Positions 34,186 through 42,413 of a stretch of DNA of 44,547 nucleotides are shown here, piece after piece. The position numbers were made by a program, and so were the translations under genes. The notes below the pieces were generated by a model. The model ran no database searches, was not told the DNA's origin, and worked only from the letters and a program-made list of their open reading frames with translations. How positions within the stretch are numbered: the stretch's first letter is position 1; each line of letters starts with the position of its first letter. Source of the DNA: Candidatus Hydrogenedentota bacterium (GTDB lineage: Bacteria > Hydrogenedentota > Hydrogenedentia > Hydrogenedentales > GCA-2746185); the NCBI GenBank assembly GCA_947486375.1, contig CANKTP010000004.1, forward strand, positions 1 to 44,547. Reading direction: 5' to 3'.

Positions 34186-35497
34186 CCTCGGCAAGCGCGC
34201 CTCGCTGCACACGCTTGGGTGCCGCCTGAACCAAGCCGAGACGATCCTCATCCGCGAGAAACTCGAGGCGGATGGATACGAAATCGTTGCGTTCGGCGAG
34301 CCGGCGGACTTGGGTATCATCAACACCTGCACGGTGACCAACGAGGCGGACGCGAAGTCGCGCAAGCTGATCCGCTCGTTCATTCGCACCAATCCGGAGG
34401 CCTATGTGGCCGTGATTGGTTGTTACGCGCAAATGGGTGCGAAGGCGATCGCGGAGATCGAGGGGGTTGACCTGATCGTCGGCAACCAGGAAAAGCTGAA
34501 CGTCCTCGAGTATGCGCGGCAGGGGAGGAACCCGGAGCCGCTGATCGTACGGGACCGGATCGACCGGGATGGATTCACCATCGACACGGCGGGCGTTTCG
34601 CCACTGTCGCGACGGGCGAATTTGAAGATTCAGGATGGTTGCGACTTCATGTGTTCGTTTTGTGTCATTCCGTTCGCACGCGGACGCGCCCGCAGCCGGG
34701 ACTTTCAGAATCTCCTCGTCGAGGCGCGGCAACTCGCCGATAGGGGAGTCCGCGAGCTCGTCTTGACCGGGGTGAACATTGGCACCTATGCGGATGGGGG
34801 TCATGATTTAGTCGACGTCTTGGACGCGTTGAACGCGATTGAAGACATCCGGCGGGTCCGCATCAGCTCGATCGAACCGACGACGGCACCCGAGGCGCTC
34901 TTCGAGCGCATGAGCGACCCCGGCCACTCGTTGCTGCCGTACCTTCACCTTCCGTTGCAGTCGGGATCGGGCGCCGTGCTCGAAGGCATGCGGCGGCGCT
35001 ACACGCGCGCGGACTACCTGGATTTTGTCGAGCGCGCCGCGGTTGCCGTGCCCGAAATCGGCATTGGTACAGACATCCTCGTGGGCATGCCGGGCGAGAC
35101 GGACGTGGACTTCGAGGACACCTGCACTGTGCTCCGCGATAGCCCATTGTTCTACGCGCATGTGTTCAAGTTTTCCGAGCGCGACGGCACTGCCGCCGTG
35201 CGCATGGCGGACAAAGTTTCGCCCCAGATCAAGGACGCCCGGGGGGCCGTCATTCGGCGGCTCAGCGCGGAAAAACTACGTCAGTTTCATGCGCGGCATG
35301 CGGGGCGAACCCATGAAGTGCTCTTCGAGGAGCAGGAAAACGGCTTCTGGACCGGATATACCGGGAATTTCATTCGTGTGGCCGCGTGTTCCGATGATAT
35401 ACTCGAAAACGAAGCCCGCTCCGTCCGCTTGGGGCAGTCCTTGGGCGACATGATGATGGGCGAAGTAGTGGCCGAACACGCCGGGAACCTTGTATGA
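34169..35497 (+). CDS. mtaB: tRNA threonylcarbamoyladenosine methylthiotransferase MtaB
   Basis: 442 residues of the methylthiotransferase family, which turns t6A37 of tRNA into ms2t6A. Three auxiliary-cluster cysteines: C18 (HTLGCRLNQAE, which marks MtaB against MiaB), C54 (INTCTVTNEAD) and C85 (VIGCYAQMG). Radical-SAM cluster CDFMCSFC (C158, C162, C165). C-terminal TRAM-like region ends FIRVAACSDDILENEARSVR .... All catalytic cysteines are present. The only usable start ahead of the first motif is GTG 34169, which lies inside the right arm of an inverted-repeat element and has no good ribosome site, so the 5' end appears rebuilt by the repeat. Its stop overlaps the larE start by four bases (ATGA). 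Cytoplasmic. Confidence 0.93.
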   Translation: MTVPNSLGKRASLHTLGCRLNQAETILIREKLEADGYEIVAFGEPADLGIINTCTVTNEADAKSRKLIRSFIRTNPEAYVAVIGCYAQMGAKAIAEIEGVDLIVGNQEKLNVLEYARQGRNPEPLIVRDRIDRDGFTIDTAGVSPLSRRANLKIQDGCDFMCSFCVIPFARGRARSRDFQNLLVEARQLADRGVRELVLTGVNIGTYADGGHDLVDVLDALNAIEDIRRVRISSIEPTTAPEALFERMSDPGHSLLPYLHLPLQSGSGAVLEGMRRRYTRADYLDFVERAAVAVPEIGIGTDILVGMPGETDVDFEDTCTVLRDSPLFYAHVFKFSERDGTAAVRMADKVSPQIKDARGAVIRRLSAEKLRQFHARHAGRTHEVLFEEQENGFWTGYTGNFIRVAACSDDILENEARSVRLGQSLGDMMMGEVVAEHAGNLV

Positions 35498-36354
35498 CCA
35501 CCGAAACCATGACGCTCGAATCGATTGCCGAGATCAAAGAGCTTCGCCTCAAGGCCATCCTCGCGGAATACCCGACCATCGCCGTGGCCTTTTCCGGGGG
35601 CGTGGATTCGACGTATCTCGCGGATGTGGCCCACGAGGTCCTAGGCGCGAAGTCGTGCATGATCATCGCCGACTCGCCGAGCATCCCGCGCTCCGAGCTT
35701 CGCGAGGCCGTCGGCCTTGCCGAGGGCCGGGGCTGGGGCCTGCGCGTCGTCAACACGACGGAGTTCGAGAACGAAAGCTACCTCGCGAACGACGGGCGCC
35801 GGTGTTACTTCTGCAAGTCCGAACTCTTCAAGCGGATGAAGGACTACGCCGACAGCAGCGACGTCGAGGTCCTCGCCTACGGCGCGATGGCCGACGACAA
35901 GTTCGACCCGACCCGGCTCGGGCATCTCGCCGCGACGGAACACCGTGTGGTGGCGCCGCTCCAGGAAGCGGAGCTCGGCAAGGACGAGATTCGGCACCTG
36001 AGCCGCCGCCGTAATTTGCCGACCGCGGCGAAGGCCTCCTTCGCGTGCCTTGCCTCGCGTTTCCCCACGGGAACGCGCGTGACCCTCGAGGACATCCAAA
36101 AGATCGAACAGGCCGAGGAAGTGCTCAAAGCCGAGGGCTTCTACCAGTACCGCGCCCGGCACCACGGCGACACCTGCCGCATCGAAGTCGACCAGGACGA
36201 CATCGCGCGCATCCTCGATCCCGAGGTGCGCGACCGCGTTGTCAGCGGCGTCACCGCCGCCGGGTACAAACACGTCACCGTCGACCTCGCCGGATACCGC
36301 ACCGGAAGCAGCGCGACAATGACGCCCGCCGCGAATCTCCTTCAGCCGAAGTAA
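35494..36354 (+). CDS. larE: LarE-type PP-loop sulfur transferase
   Basis: 286 residues of the LarE family, which makes the nickel-pincer cofactor of lactate racemase by sulfurating the nicotinate ring, using ATP. PP-loop AFSGGVDSTYLA (32-43) for AMP formation. Cysteines: C104 and C107 in RRCYFCKSE, and C185 in FACLASRFPTGT. C185 sits where the sacrificial Cys of Lactobacillus LarE lies; the extra CxxC pair gives the three-cysteine pattern I associate with LarE forms that hold a [4Fe-4S] cluster and work catalytically. The window has no larA, larB or larC, so the consumer of the cofactor is unknown. Coupled to mtaB by a four-base overlap, both being sulfur-transfer enzymes. No membrane segment. 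Confidence 0.88.
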   Translation: MTTETMTLESIAEIKELRLKAILAEYPTIAVAFSGGVDSTYLADVAHEVLGAKSCMIIADSPSIPRSELREAVGLAEGRGWGLRVVNTTEFENESYLANDGRRCYFCKSELFKRMKDYADSSDVEVLAYGAMADDKFDPTRLGHLAATEHRVVAPLQEAELGKDEIRHLSRRRNLPTAAKASFACLASRFPTGTRVTLEDIQKIEQAEEVLKAEGFYQYRARHHGDTCRIEVDQDDIARILDPEVRDRVVSGVTAAGYKHVTVDLAGYRTGSSATMTPAANLLQPK

Positions 36355-36475
36355 GGCTGATGGCTCTACAAATCGCTGCTACAACCCCACCCTCACGCAT
36401 CATCAATCAGTCGTTTGCGATGCCGAATACCCATCGCTATGATTGTTGGCGGTGCATACGCTAGGAGGATCGGCA

Positions 36476-36772
36476 ATGAACATCGACTTGGGCAAGGAAT
36501 GGGAGTCGTTCATTGAGGAACAAGTCAATTGTGGCCGGTACCGGTGCGCAGATGACGTAATCCGTGATGGGCTCCGTCTTCTTGTCACAATCGAACCGAC
36601 TGTGGAAGAATCCGGGGAGGCATTCCTCAGAGCCGTGGACGAAGGTGTCGATGCCTTGAATCGCGGGGACTATGTCGAAATTGCCCGGGAAGACTTGCAG
36701 GAATATTTTGACCGGATCAAGGCACGCGGACGCGAGCGGCTTTCTGGTGCGAATTCCCTGCCATCGCAATGA
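36476..36772 (+). CDS. parD: ParD-like antitoxin
   Basis: 98 residues. N-terminal ribbon-helix-helix (NIDLGKEWESFIEEQVNCGR, then YRCADDVIRDGLRLL) of the CC2985/ParD family, followed by a flexible acidic tail that would bind the toxin (NRGDYVEIAREDLQEYFDRI). It should repress its own operon and neutralise the ParE toxin. ATG 36476 has a perfect AGGAGG site. Its stop overlaps the parE ATG by four bases. Located 121 bases after larE and not obviously linked to it. Confidence 0.9.
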   Translation: MNIDLGKEWESFIEEQVNCGRYRCADDVIRDGLRLLVTIEPTVEESGEAFLRAVDEGVDALNRGDYVEIAREDLQEYFDRIKARGRERLSGANSLPSQ

Positions 36773-37071
36773 GCTATCGGTTATCGTCCCTGGCCGAACG
36801 CGACCTTGATAGAGTTTGGCTCTACATTGCACAAGATAATTTCGACGCCGCTAACCGTGTGATTGAATCGATTCATCGGGCACTTCATTTACTTGACTCG
36901 AATCCCGGCATGGGCCGCCCGTTCAAGGGCAAACGTGGCGGACTATACCGATTCCCCGTCGCAAACTACATCGTAGTCTGCCGAAGCGAGTCTTCGCACA
37001 TTGAAATCGCTCGTGTGCTGCATGGAGCGCGAAATATCGACACGTTGCTCGATAAGGCAGGCGATAGTTGA
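36769..37071 (+). CDS. parE: ParE/RelE-superfamily toxin
   Basis: 100 residues with the typical small ParE fold: LSSLAERDLDRVWLYIAQDN (5-24), a helical hairpin region (AANRVIESIHRALHLLDSNP), and the strand part GLYRFPVANYIVVCRSESSHIEIARVLHGARN. ParE toxins act on DNA gyrase and RelE relatives on ribosomes; the conserved Arg/Tyr positions look intact, so it should be active. Coupled to parD by ATGA. A plain type II toxin-antitoxin module, probably an accessory insertion. Confidence 0.9.
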   Translation: MSYRLSSLAERDLDRVWLYIAQDNFDAANRVIESIHRALHLLDSNPGMGRPFKGKRGGLYRFPVANYIVVCRSESSHIEIARVLHGARNIDTLLDKAGDS

Positions 37072-37124
37072 CGTGATTTTCAAAGATCATCGCTTTTCTC
37101 TGAGTTAGAGAGGTCCAGCCTCGA

Positions 37125-38180
37125 ATGTCCCCTTCCAACATCCTCATTTACGGGTCCTACGGCTACACCGGCACGCTCATCGTCCCGCTCGCCGTCGAGG
37201 CGGGTATCCGCCCTATCCTCGCGGGGCGATCTGCCGACAAAGTGCGGCCACAAGCGAAAGCGCACGGCCTTGAGTATCGCGTCTTCGACCTGGACGACCC
37301 CTCGAAGGTTGACGCTGGGATCGACGGCGTCGGTGTGGTGCTGCATTGCGCGGGGCCGTTTTCGCGGACGGCGCGCCCGATGGCCGAGGCGTGCATCCGG
37401 AAGAAGGTGCATTACCTGGACATCACCGGCGAGATCGAAGTCTTCGAGACGATGGCAGGGCTGGGTAAGACCGCAGAGGCGGCGGGGGTGATGCTGATGC
37501 CGGGCACGGGCTTTGACGTGGTTCCGAGCGATTGTCTTGCGGCGCACTTGAAGCGTCGGTTACCGGGGGCGACCGATCTGCGGCTGGCGTTCAAGGCCAT
37601 CGGAAGGCCCTCGCGCGGCACGGCGACGACGATGATCGAGAACCTGCACAAGGGCGGGATGATTCGCTCGGAGGGGAACCTGGTCACGGTGCCGGCGGCG
37701 TGGAAAACGCGAGAGATCGATTTTGGCGATGGCCCGGTGACCGCGATGACGATACCGTGGGGCGACGTGTCGACGGCGTATTACAGCACTGGCATCCCGA
37801 ACATCATGGTGTACATGGCCGCGCCCCCGGAGATTCGGTTCATGTCGATCTTCGGGCGCTACTTCGGGTTTGTGCTTGGGTCGGGCCCGGTCCAGTCGTT
37901 CCTCAAGAAGCAGATTCAGGCAGGCCCGCCGGGTCCTTCGGATGCGGAGCGCGAATCGGGCAAGTCGCTGCTCTGGGGCGAAGCGCTCGACGACAACGAC
38001 AACTTTGTCGAGTCGCGCCTGATCACTCCCGAAGGGTATACCTTGACGGCGAAGACGGCCCTCGAGATCTCGCGGCGCGTGTCCGAAGGTCAGTTCCGCG
38101 CTGGTTTCATGACGCCATCGATGATGTTCGGGGCGGACTTCATCCTCGAGTTCGATGGCGTGACGCGGACGGATATCTGA
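37125..38180 (+). CDS. Saccharopine dehydrogenase-like NAD(P)-binding oxidoreductase
   Basis: 351 residues. N-terminal Rossmann domain with GSYGYTG (10-16) and 'LAGRSADKVRPQAK', then the 'VLHCAGPFSRTARPMAEACI' and 'HYLDITGE' segments typical of the saccharopine dehydrogenase NADP-binding family, the branch with 'trans-acting enoyl reductase' relatives, followed by an alpha/beta C-terminal part. Bacterial members of this branch are mostly uncharacterised; some reduce polyketide or lipid intermediates. No lysine-pathway gene is near. Start ATG 37125, with AGAGG about a dozen bases upstream; the gene begins 53 bases after parE. Soluble, probably cytoplasmic. Confidence 0.87.
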   Translation: MSPSNILIYGSYGYTGTLIVPLAVEAGIRPILAGRSADKVRPQAKAHGLEYRVFDLDDPSKVDAGIDGVGVVLHCAGPFSRTARPMAEACIRKKVHYLDITGEIEVFETMAGLGKTAEAAGVMLMPGTGFDVVPSDCLAAHLKRRLPGATDLRLAFKAIGRPSRGTATTMIENLHKGGMIRSEGNLVTVPAAWKTREIDFGDGPVTAMTIPWGDVSTAYYSTGIPNIMVYMAAPPEIRFMSIFGRYFGFVLGSGPVQSFLKKQIQAGPPGPSDAERESGKSLLWGEALDDNDNFVESRLITPEGYTLTAKTALEISRRVSEGQFRAGFMTPSMMFGADFILEFDGVTRTDI

Positions 38181-38350
38181 GGCATTTTGCATCGGTCCAG
38201 CGAACCGGGGAATTTCCCTCGATGCGCTTGCCCAAACCTGATTGGGGGACTATGCTTGGGGCGTGGAACGGGAGGAGCATTCTTGCGCGAGGGTGCGTTC
38301 TCAGTTCGTACGGGATGCCAATTTTTGTCGATAGTAAGAAGGGATTTTTC

Positions 38351-40342
38351 ATGCGAAAACGAGGGTTCATGAGGCGACCTTACGGTCTCGTTATTGGGGC
38401 CGTGTCGATGATGCTGTTCGTCGCGGCGAATGCACAGCCCGCCGCGCACGAGGCGCAGGACGCGGCGCCGGCGACGCGCGAGGCGCAGGAGGCCGCGCAG
38501 GCGGGACTCCCCTTCGCCGACGCGATCGATTTTGACGACGCGAAGCGTGGCCGAATCGCGCCGCTCCCCTCCGCGCCGATTACGACCGCGGATGGCCGCG
38601 TGGTGTGGGACCCGGCGGCCTACGCATTCCTCGACACGGAAATGGCCCCGCCGACGGTGCATCCGGCCTTGTGGCGACAGGCGCGGCTGAATGCGATCGC
38701 GGGGCTCTTCCGGGTTGCCGACGGCGTGTACCAAGTGCGCGGCGCCGATTTGTCGAACATGACGTTCATCGAGGGCGACAATGGGCTCATTCTGATCGAT
38801 GTGCTGACGACGGTCGAGACGGCGCGCGCGGCCATTGCGTTGTACGCGGCGCATCGCCCGATGAAGCCTGTGGTGGCGGTCATTCTTACGCACAGCCACG
38901 TGGACCACTTCGGCGGCATCAAGGGCGTGATCGAGGAAGCCAACGTGAAGTCGGGCAGGGTGAAATTGATCGCGCCGGAGGGGTTCCTTGAACATGCGGT
39001 GAGCGAGAACATCTTCGCGGGCAACGCGATGGCGCGCCGCGCGGCGTACATGTTCGGCGTGCCGCTTCCGCGGAACGATCGCGGCCAAGTGGACGGGGGT
39101 CTGGGCAAGGGGACTCCGCCGGGGACGATCACACTCATCGCGCCGAACGACATCGTCAAGGCCACGGGCGAAACGCGGACCATCGAGGGGATCGAGTTCG
39201 TCTTCCAGATGGCCCAGAATACGGAGGCACCCGCGGAGATGCTCGTGTACCTGCCTCATGTCAAGGCCCTGTGCGCGGCGGAGGTCATGACTCACACGTT
39301 CCACAATCTCTACACCATACGCGGCGCTCAGGTGCGCGACGCCTCGGCTTGGTGGAAGGCGATCCACGAGGCGATCACCTTGTTTGGCGACAAGACCGAG
39401 GTCGTGTTCGCGACGCACCACTGGCCGGTTTGGGGAAATGACCGGGCCAACGCATTCATGAAGAACCAGCGCGACCTCTACAAATATATCCACGATCAAA
39501 GCCTGCGCCTGATGAACCAGGGGTACACGATGGTCGAGGTGGGGGAGATGCTCGAGTTGCCGGAGACGCTTTCCGGCCCGTGGTACAACCGCGAGTATTA
39601 CGGCACGGTCAATCACAACGCGAAGGCCGTGTACCAGCGTTATCTCGGATGGTATGACGGCAATCCCGCGACGCTGCATCCGCTGCCGCCGGCCGAGTCC
39701 GCCGCGAAGTACGTCGAGTTCATGGGCGGGGCCGCCGCGGTCATTGCGAAGGCGCGCGAGTCGTACGCGAAGGGCGAGTACCGCTGGGTGGCCCAGGTGT
39801 TGAACCATGTGGTCTTCGCCGATCCGGCCAACGCGGAGGCGCGGGCCCTGGCGGCGGACGCGCTCGAACAACTCGGCTACCAGGCCGAGTCCGCGCCCTG
39901 GCGCAATGCGTATCTCGTCGGCGCGGGGGAACTGCGCAACGGTCCGCCGTCTAGCCCGGGGGCCATTCCGTTCAGCGCGGACACCATCAAGGCGATGACG
40001 CTGGACATGTACTTCGACTTCATGGGCATCCGCCTGAACGGGCCGAAGTCCGCAGACAAGAGGCTCCGGCTCAATTGGAATTTTACGGACACCGGGGATC
40101 AGTATCTTCTTGAACTGGAGAACAGCGTTCTTGTCTACACGAAGGGCCAACAGGCGGCCGATGCCGACGCTACCCTGAACCTCACGCGTGCGGTTCTGGA
40201 TGCCGTCGCCCTGCAACAGACGGCCTTCCCGAAGGAGTTGGCGGCGGGCACGGTCAGCATTACGGGAAACCCGGCGGCCTTCGGGCAGTTGATGGGATTG
40301 ATGGATACGTTTGATCGGACGTTTCCGATTGTAACGCCCTGA
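38351..40342 (+). CDS. Secreted SdsA1-type alkyl sulfatase (metallo-beta-lactamase fold)
   Basis: 663 residues. Signal peptide MRKRGFMRRPYGLVIGAVSM..., with cleavage near ANA-QP. Metallo-beta-lactamase domain with THSHVDHFGG (180-189; H181, H183, D185, H186), then NTEAPAEMLVYLP, 'CAAEVMTHTFHNLYTIRGAQ' (Glu and His zinc ligands) and 'FATHHWPVWG'. The dimerisation domain has RDLYKYIHDQSLRLMNQG and YLGWYDGNP, and the C-terminal about 120 residues form the SCP2-like domain. All SdsA1/BDS1 marks are present. Such enzymes hydrolyse primary alkyl sulfates such as dodecyl sulfate to alcohol and sulfate, usually in the periplasm or outside the cell. Start ATG 38351 is set by the signal peptide and AAGGGA upstream. 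A GH172-like gene follows after 48 bases in the same direction. Confidence 0.94.
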   Translation: MRKRGFMRRPYGLVIGAVSMMLFVAANAQPAAHEAQDAAPATREAQEAAQAGLPFADAIDFDDAKRGRIAPLPSAPITTADGRVVWDPAAYAFLDTEMAPPTVHPALWRQARLNAIAGLFRVADGVYQVRGADLSNMTFIEGDNGLILIDVLTTVETARAAIALYAAHRPMKPVVAVILTHSHVDHFGGIKGVIEEANVKSGRVKLIAPEGFLEHAVSENIFAGNAMARRAAYMFGVPLPRNDRGQVDGGLGKGTPPGTITLIAPNDIVKATGETRTIEGIEFVFQMAQNTEAPAEMLVYLPHVKALCAAEVMTHTFHNLYTIRGAQVRDASAWWKAIHEAITLFGDKTEVVFATHHWPVWGNDRANAFMKNQRDLYKYIHDQSLRLMNQGYTMVEVGEMLELPETLSGPWYNREYYGTVNHNAKAVYQRYLGWYDGNPATLHPLPPAESAAKYVEFMGGAAAVIAKARESYAKGEYRWVAQVLNHVVFADPANAEARALAADALEQLGYQAESAPWRNAYLVGAGELRNGPPSSPGAIPFSADTIKAMTLDMYFDFMGIRLNGPKSADKRLRLNWNFTDTGDQYLLELENSVLVYTKGQQAADADATLNLTRAVLDAVALQQTAFPKELAAGTVSITGNPAAFGQLMGLMDTFDRTFPIVTP

Positions 40343-40390
40343 ATGCATGTTGCATCGGGCGTCGCCACGGACGAAAAGGAGGCAATTGGT

Positions 40391-41887
40391 ATGAAGGCAG
40401 TTCGATGGATTACGGCGATTGTGTGCGTTTTTGGTGAGGGTATCGCGGCGGGCCAGGTATCGGGCGACCTTGCGGGATTGACGATGCGCAGGGAAGGCGA
40501 GGCCTTTCGAGCCAGCAGTTCCGCCGAGGATATGGAGAGCAACGGCGACGATGTACCCATCGTGCCGGGCGGGACGTTGACGTTGCTCGATGTCGACGGA
40601 CCGGGAATGATTACACATTTCTGGAACACCATCGCTGCGTTCGATCCGTTTTGCGGACGCTCGGTCGTATTGCGAATTTATTACGACGGCAACGAGCGCC
40701 CGAGCGTCGTCTCGCCGCTGGGCGATTTTTTCGGCGTGGGACACGGGGCGGAGAAGTCATTTAGCTCGACGCCGGTGGCGGTTTCGTCGGAGGGTTTATC
40801 TCGGTCGTGCTATTGGCAAATGCCGTTTCGCAAGCACATCAAGGTAACCGTGTCGAACGAATCGCCGGTCTATCCCGTGGCGTCGTTTTACTACTACCTT
40901 GACTGGCGCAAATTCGAATCGCTTCCCAAGGATACGATGTATTTCCATGCCCAGTACCGGCAATCCATGCCCGCCGCTCCGGGCCACTACACCATCCTGG
41001 AAACGGCGGGACGTGGACAGTATGTGGGCACCGTATACTCGGCCCAGCAAGTGGAATTGGGATGGTTTGGCGAGGGCGACGATTTTATTTACATCGACGG
41101 CGAAACGGCACCGCGTCTACGGGGCACCGGCACCGAGGATTACTTCAACGATGCCTGGGGGTTCCGCGAGTTTTGCACCCCCAACCACGGCGTGACAATC
41201 TACGAGGGGGTATACCCGAGCGATCGGGTGACGGCATATCGTTGGCATATCGCCGATCCCATTCCCTTCGACAAGTCCATCCGGTTTACGATCGAGCATC
41301 GCGGCAGCGCTTTCGACGAAACCGCCGGTGCGGAGTCCATGCAGTTGACGAGCTCGTCGGAGCGCCCCGATTGGGTTAGTTCCGTTGCGTTTTGGTATCA
41401 GGACCCGCCGGTCACGTTTGACGGCGCGTTGCCGCCGGCGGACAAACGGATAGCACCGTACCGCGTGCTGCCGGTGTCCAAGCTGACGCATCGGGCCGAG
41501 CCCACGGAGCGCGTCACCCCGTCGTTCGTGGGCGTGAACTATTTCACGAAGCCGGGTGCCGCGGCCATCGAGTTCGATTTCGACGTGGACAAGCCGGGCC
41601 GGTATCGCATCCAAGGGATATTCGAACATTCGATTTTGGGCGCGGTCTGGCAACCGCTGTTGGACGGCAAACCGGCCGGACCCCCGATTGACATGGTCAA
41701 CCAGGACGGCCATCGCATGTGGGACGATCTCGACCTGCACGATCTCGATGCAGGAAAACATACACTGCGGTTCGTCAAAGTGGACGCCGTTATCCCCGGC
41801 CCGCCGCTCGATCGGGTTTCCGGAGTCAACGTTCACCGTCGAGTATTTCACCCTGCTTCGGCTCGAGGATATGGCCGGGTATCATGA
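40391..41887 (+). CDS. DUF2961 / GH172-like secreted protein, frameshifted near the 3' end
   Basis: 498 residues as read. Signal peptide MKAVRWITAIVCVFGEGIAA. Family DUF2961, now glycoside hydrolase family 172 (alpha-D-fructofuranosidase, difructose-anhydride and arabinofuranosidase activities). Marks: GPGMITHFWNTIAAFDPFCG (about 69-88), 'LRIYYDGNERPSVVSPLGDFF', 'SFYYYLDWRKF', and GTGTEDYFNDAWGF (about 244-257) with the catalytic Glu; a C-terminal beta domain (about 390-485). After 'HTLRFVKVDAVIPGPPLD' the frame gives an unusual tail, while the next frame continues the expected last strand (ESTFTVEYFTLLRLEDMAGY) to TAG 41921. One extra base near 41790-41825 would explain it. Either a recent lesion or a sequencing error; only the last strand is affected. 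ATG 40391 has AGGAGG. Confidence 0.86.
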   Translation: MKAVRWITAIVCVFGEGIAAGQVSGDLAGLTMRREGEAFRASSSAEDMESNGDDVPIVPGGTLTLLDVDGPGMITHFWNTIAAFDPFCGRSVVLRIYYDGNERPSVVSPLGDFFGVGHGAEKSFSSTPVAVSSEGLSRSCYWQMPFRKHIKVTVSNESPVYPVASFYYYLDWRKFESLPKDTMYFHAQYRQSMPAAPGHYTILETAGRGQYVGTVYSAQQVELGWFGEGDDFIYIDGETAPRLRGTGTEDYFNDAWGFREFCTPNHGVTIYEGVYPSDRVTAYRWHIADPIPFDKSIRFTIEHRGSAFDETAGAESMQLTSSSERPDWVSSVAFWYQDPPVTFDGALPPADKRIAPYRVLPVSKLTHRAEPTERVTPSFVGVNYFTKPGAAAIEFDFDVDKPGRYRIQGIFEHSILGAVWQPLLDGKPAGPPIDMVNQDGHRMWDDLDLHDLDAGKHTLRFVKVDAVIPGPPLDRVSGVNVHRRVFHPASARGYGRVS

Positions 41888-42020
41888 GGTGTTCGACAAG
41901 GCCCGCAATCCGAAGCCATAGGCGCGCCCCGGCGCGGTCCGCGTCTTTCCCGGCCGCTCGCGATGTGGTACCCTAGCGTGACATTCGGGAACGGGTAGGG
42001 CACTTGCGGGAGCATCTGGC

Positions 42021-42377
42021 ATGTGGGACTTCATATTTAACAAGGTCCTCTACTGGACCCTTCGAATCGTCCTGCGGAGCCTGTCTGGCGCGGGCGCGGG
42101 GTTGTATACGTTTTGGATTCTGCTGACCATCCCCGACCGGCACGGGGGCGATCTTTATGCGGTCGGCACGTGTCCCCCCGAATACTACTGGGTGTCCGCG
42201 GGGATAGCGGCCTTGGTCGTCATCTTCCCGGCGCAAATCATGGAGTTCATCTCGGCGGCGCTGCCCAAGGACCGGACTTCCTCGATGACCGTGCAGAAAC
42301 ACAGGCCGCTGGACATTCCGAGCGGCGCGATCCGCCCAATCCGCCCTTCCGTCCCCGGTCGCGGTAGCCGGGCCTAA
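42021..42377 (+). CDS. Small unknown membrane protein
   Basis: 118 residues, no family recognised. Two hydrophobic helices (about 12-37 and 56-80, the second WVSAGIAALVVIFPAQIMEF) joined by a short polar loop with one cysteine, then a Pro/Arg-rich soluble tail. ATG 42021 with GGGAG upstream. It precedes the MsbA-like gene by 36 bases in the same direction, so it may be co-transcribed with it. Probably an inner-membrane protein; role unknown. Confidence 0.68.
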   Translation: MWDFIFNKVLYWTLRIVLRSLSGAGAGLYTFWILLTIPDRHGGDLYAVGTCPPEYYWVSAGIAALVVIFPAQIMEFISAALPKDRTSSMTVQKHRPLDIPSGAIRPIRPSVPGRGSRA

Positions 42378-42413
42378 ATCGGGCCGACTCGCGCCCACTG
42401 GAGTTCCCCCCAC

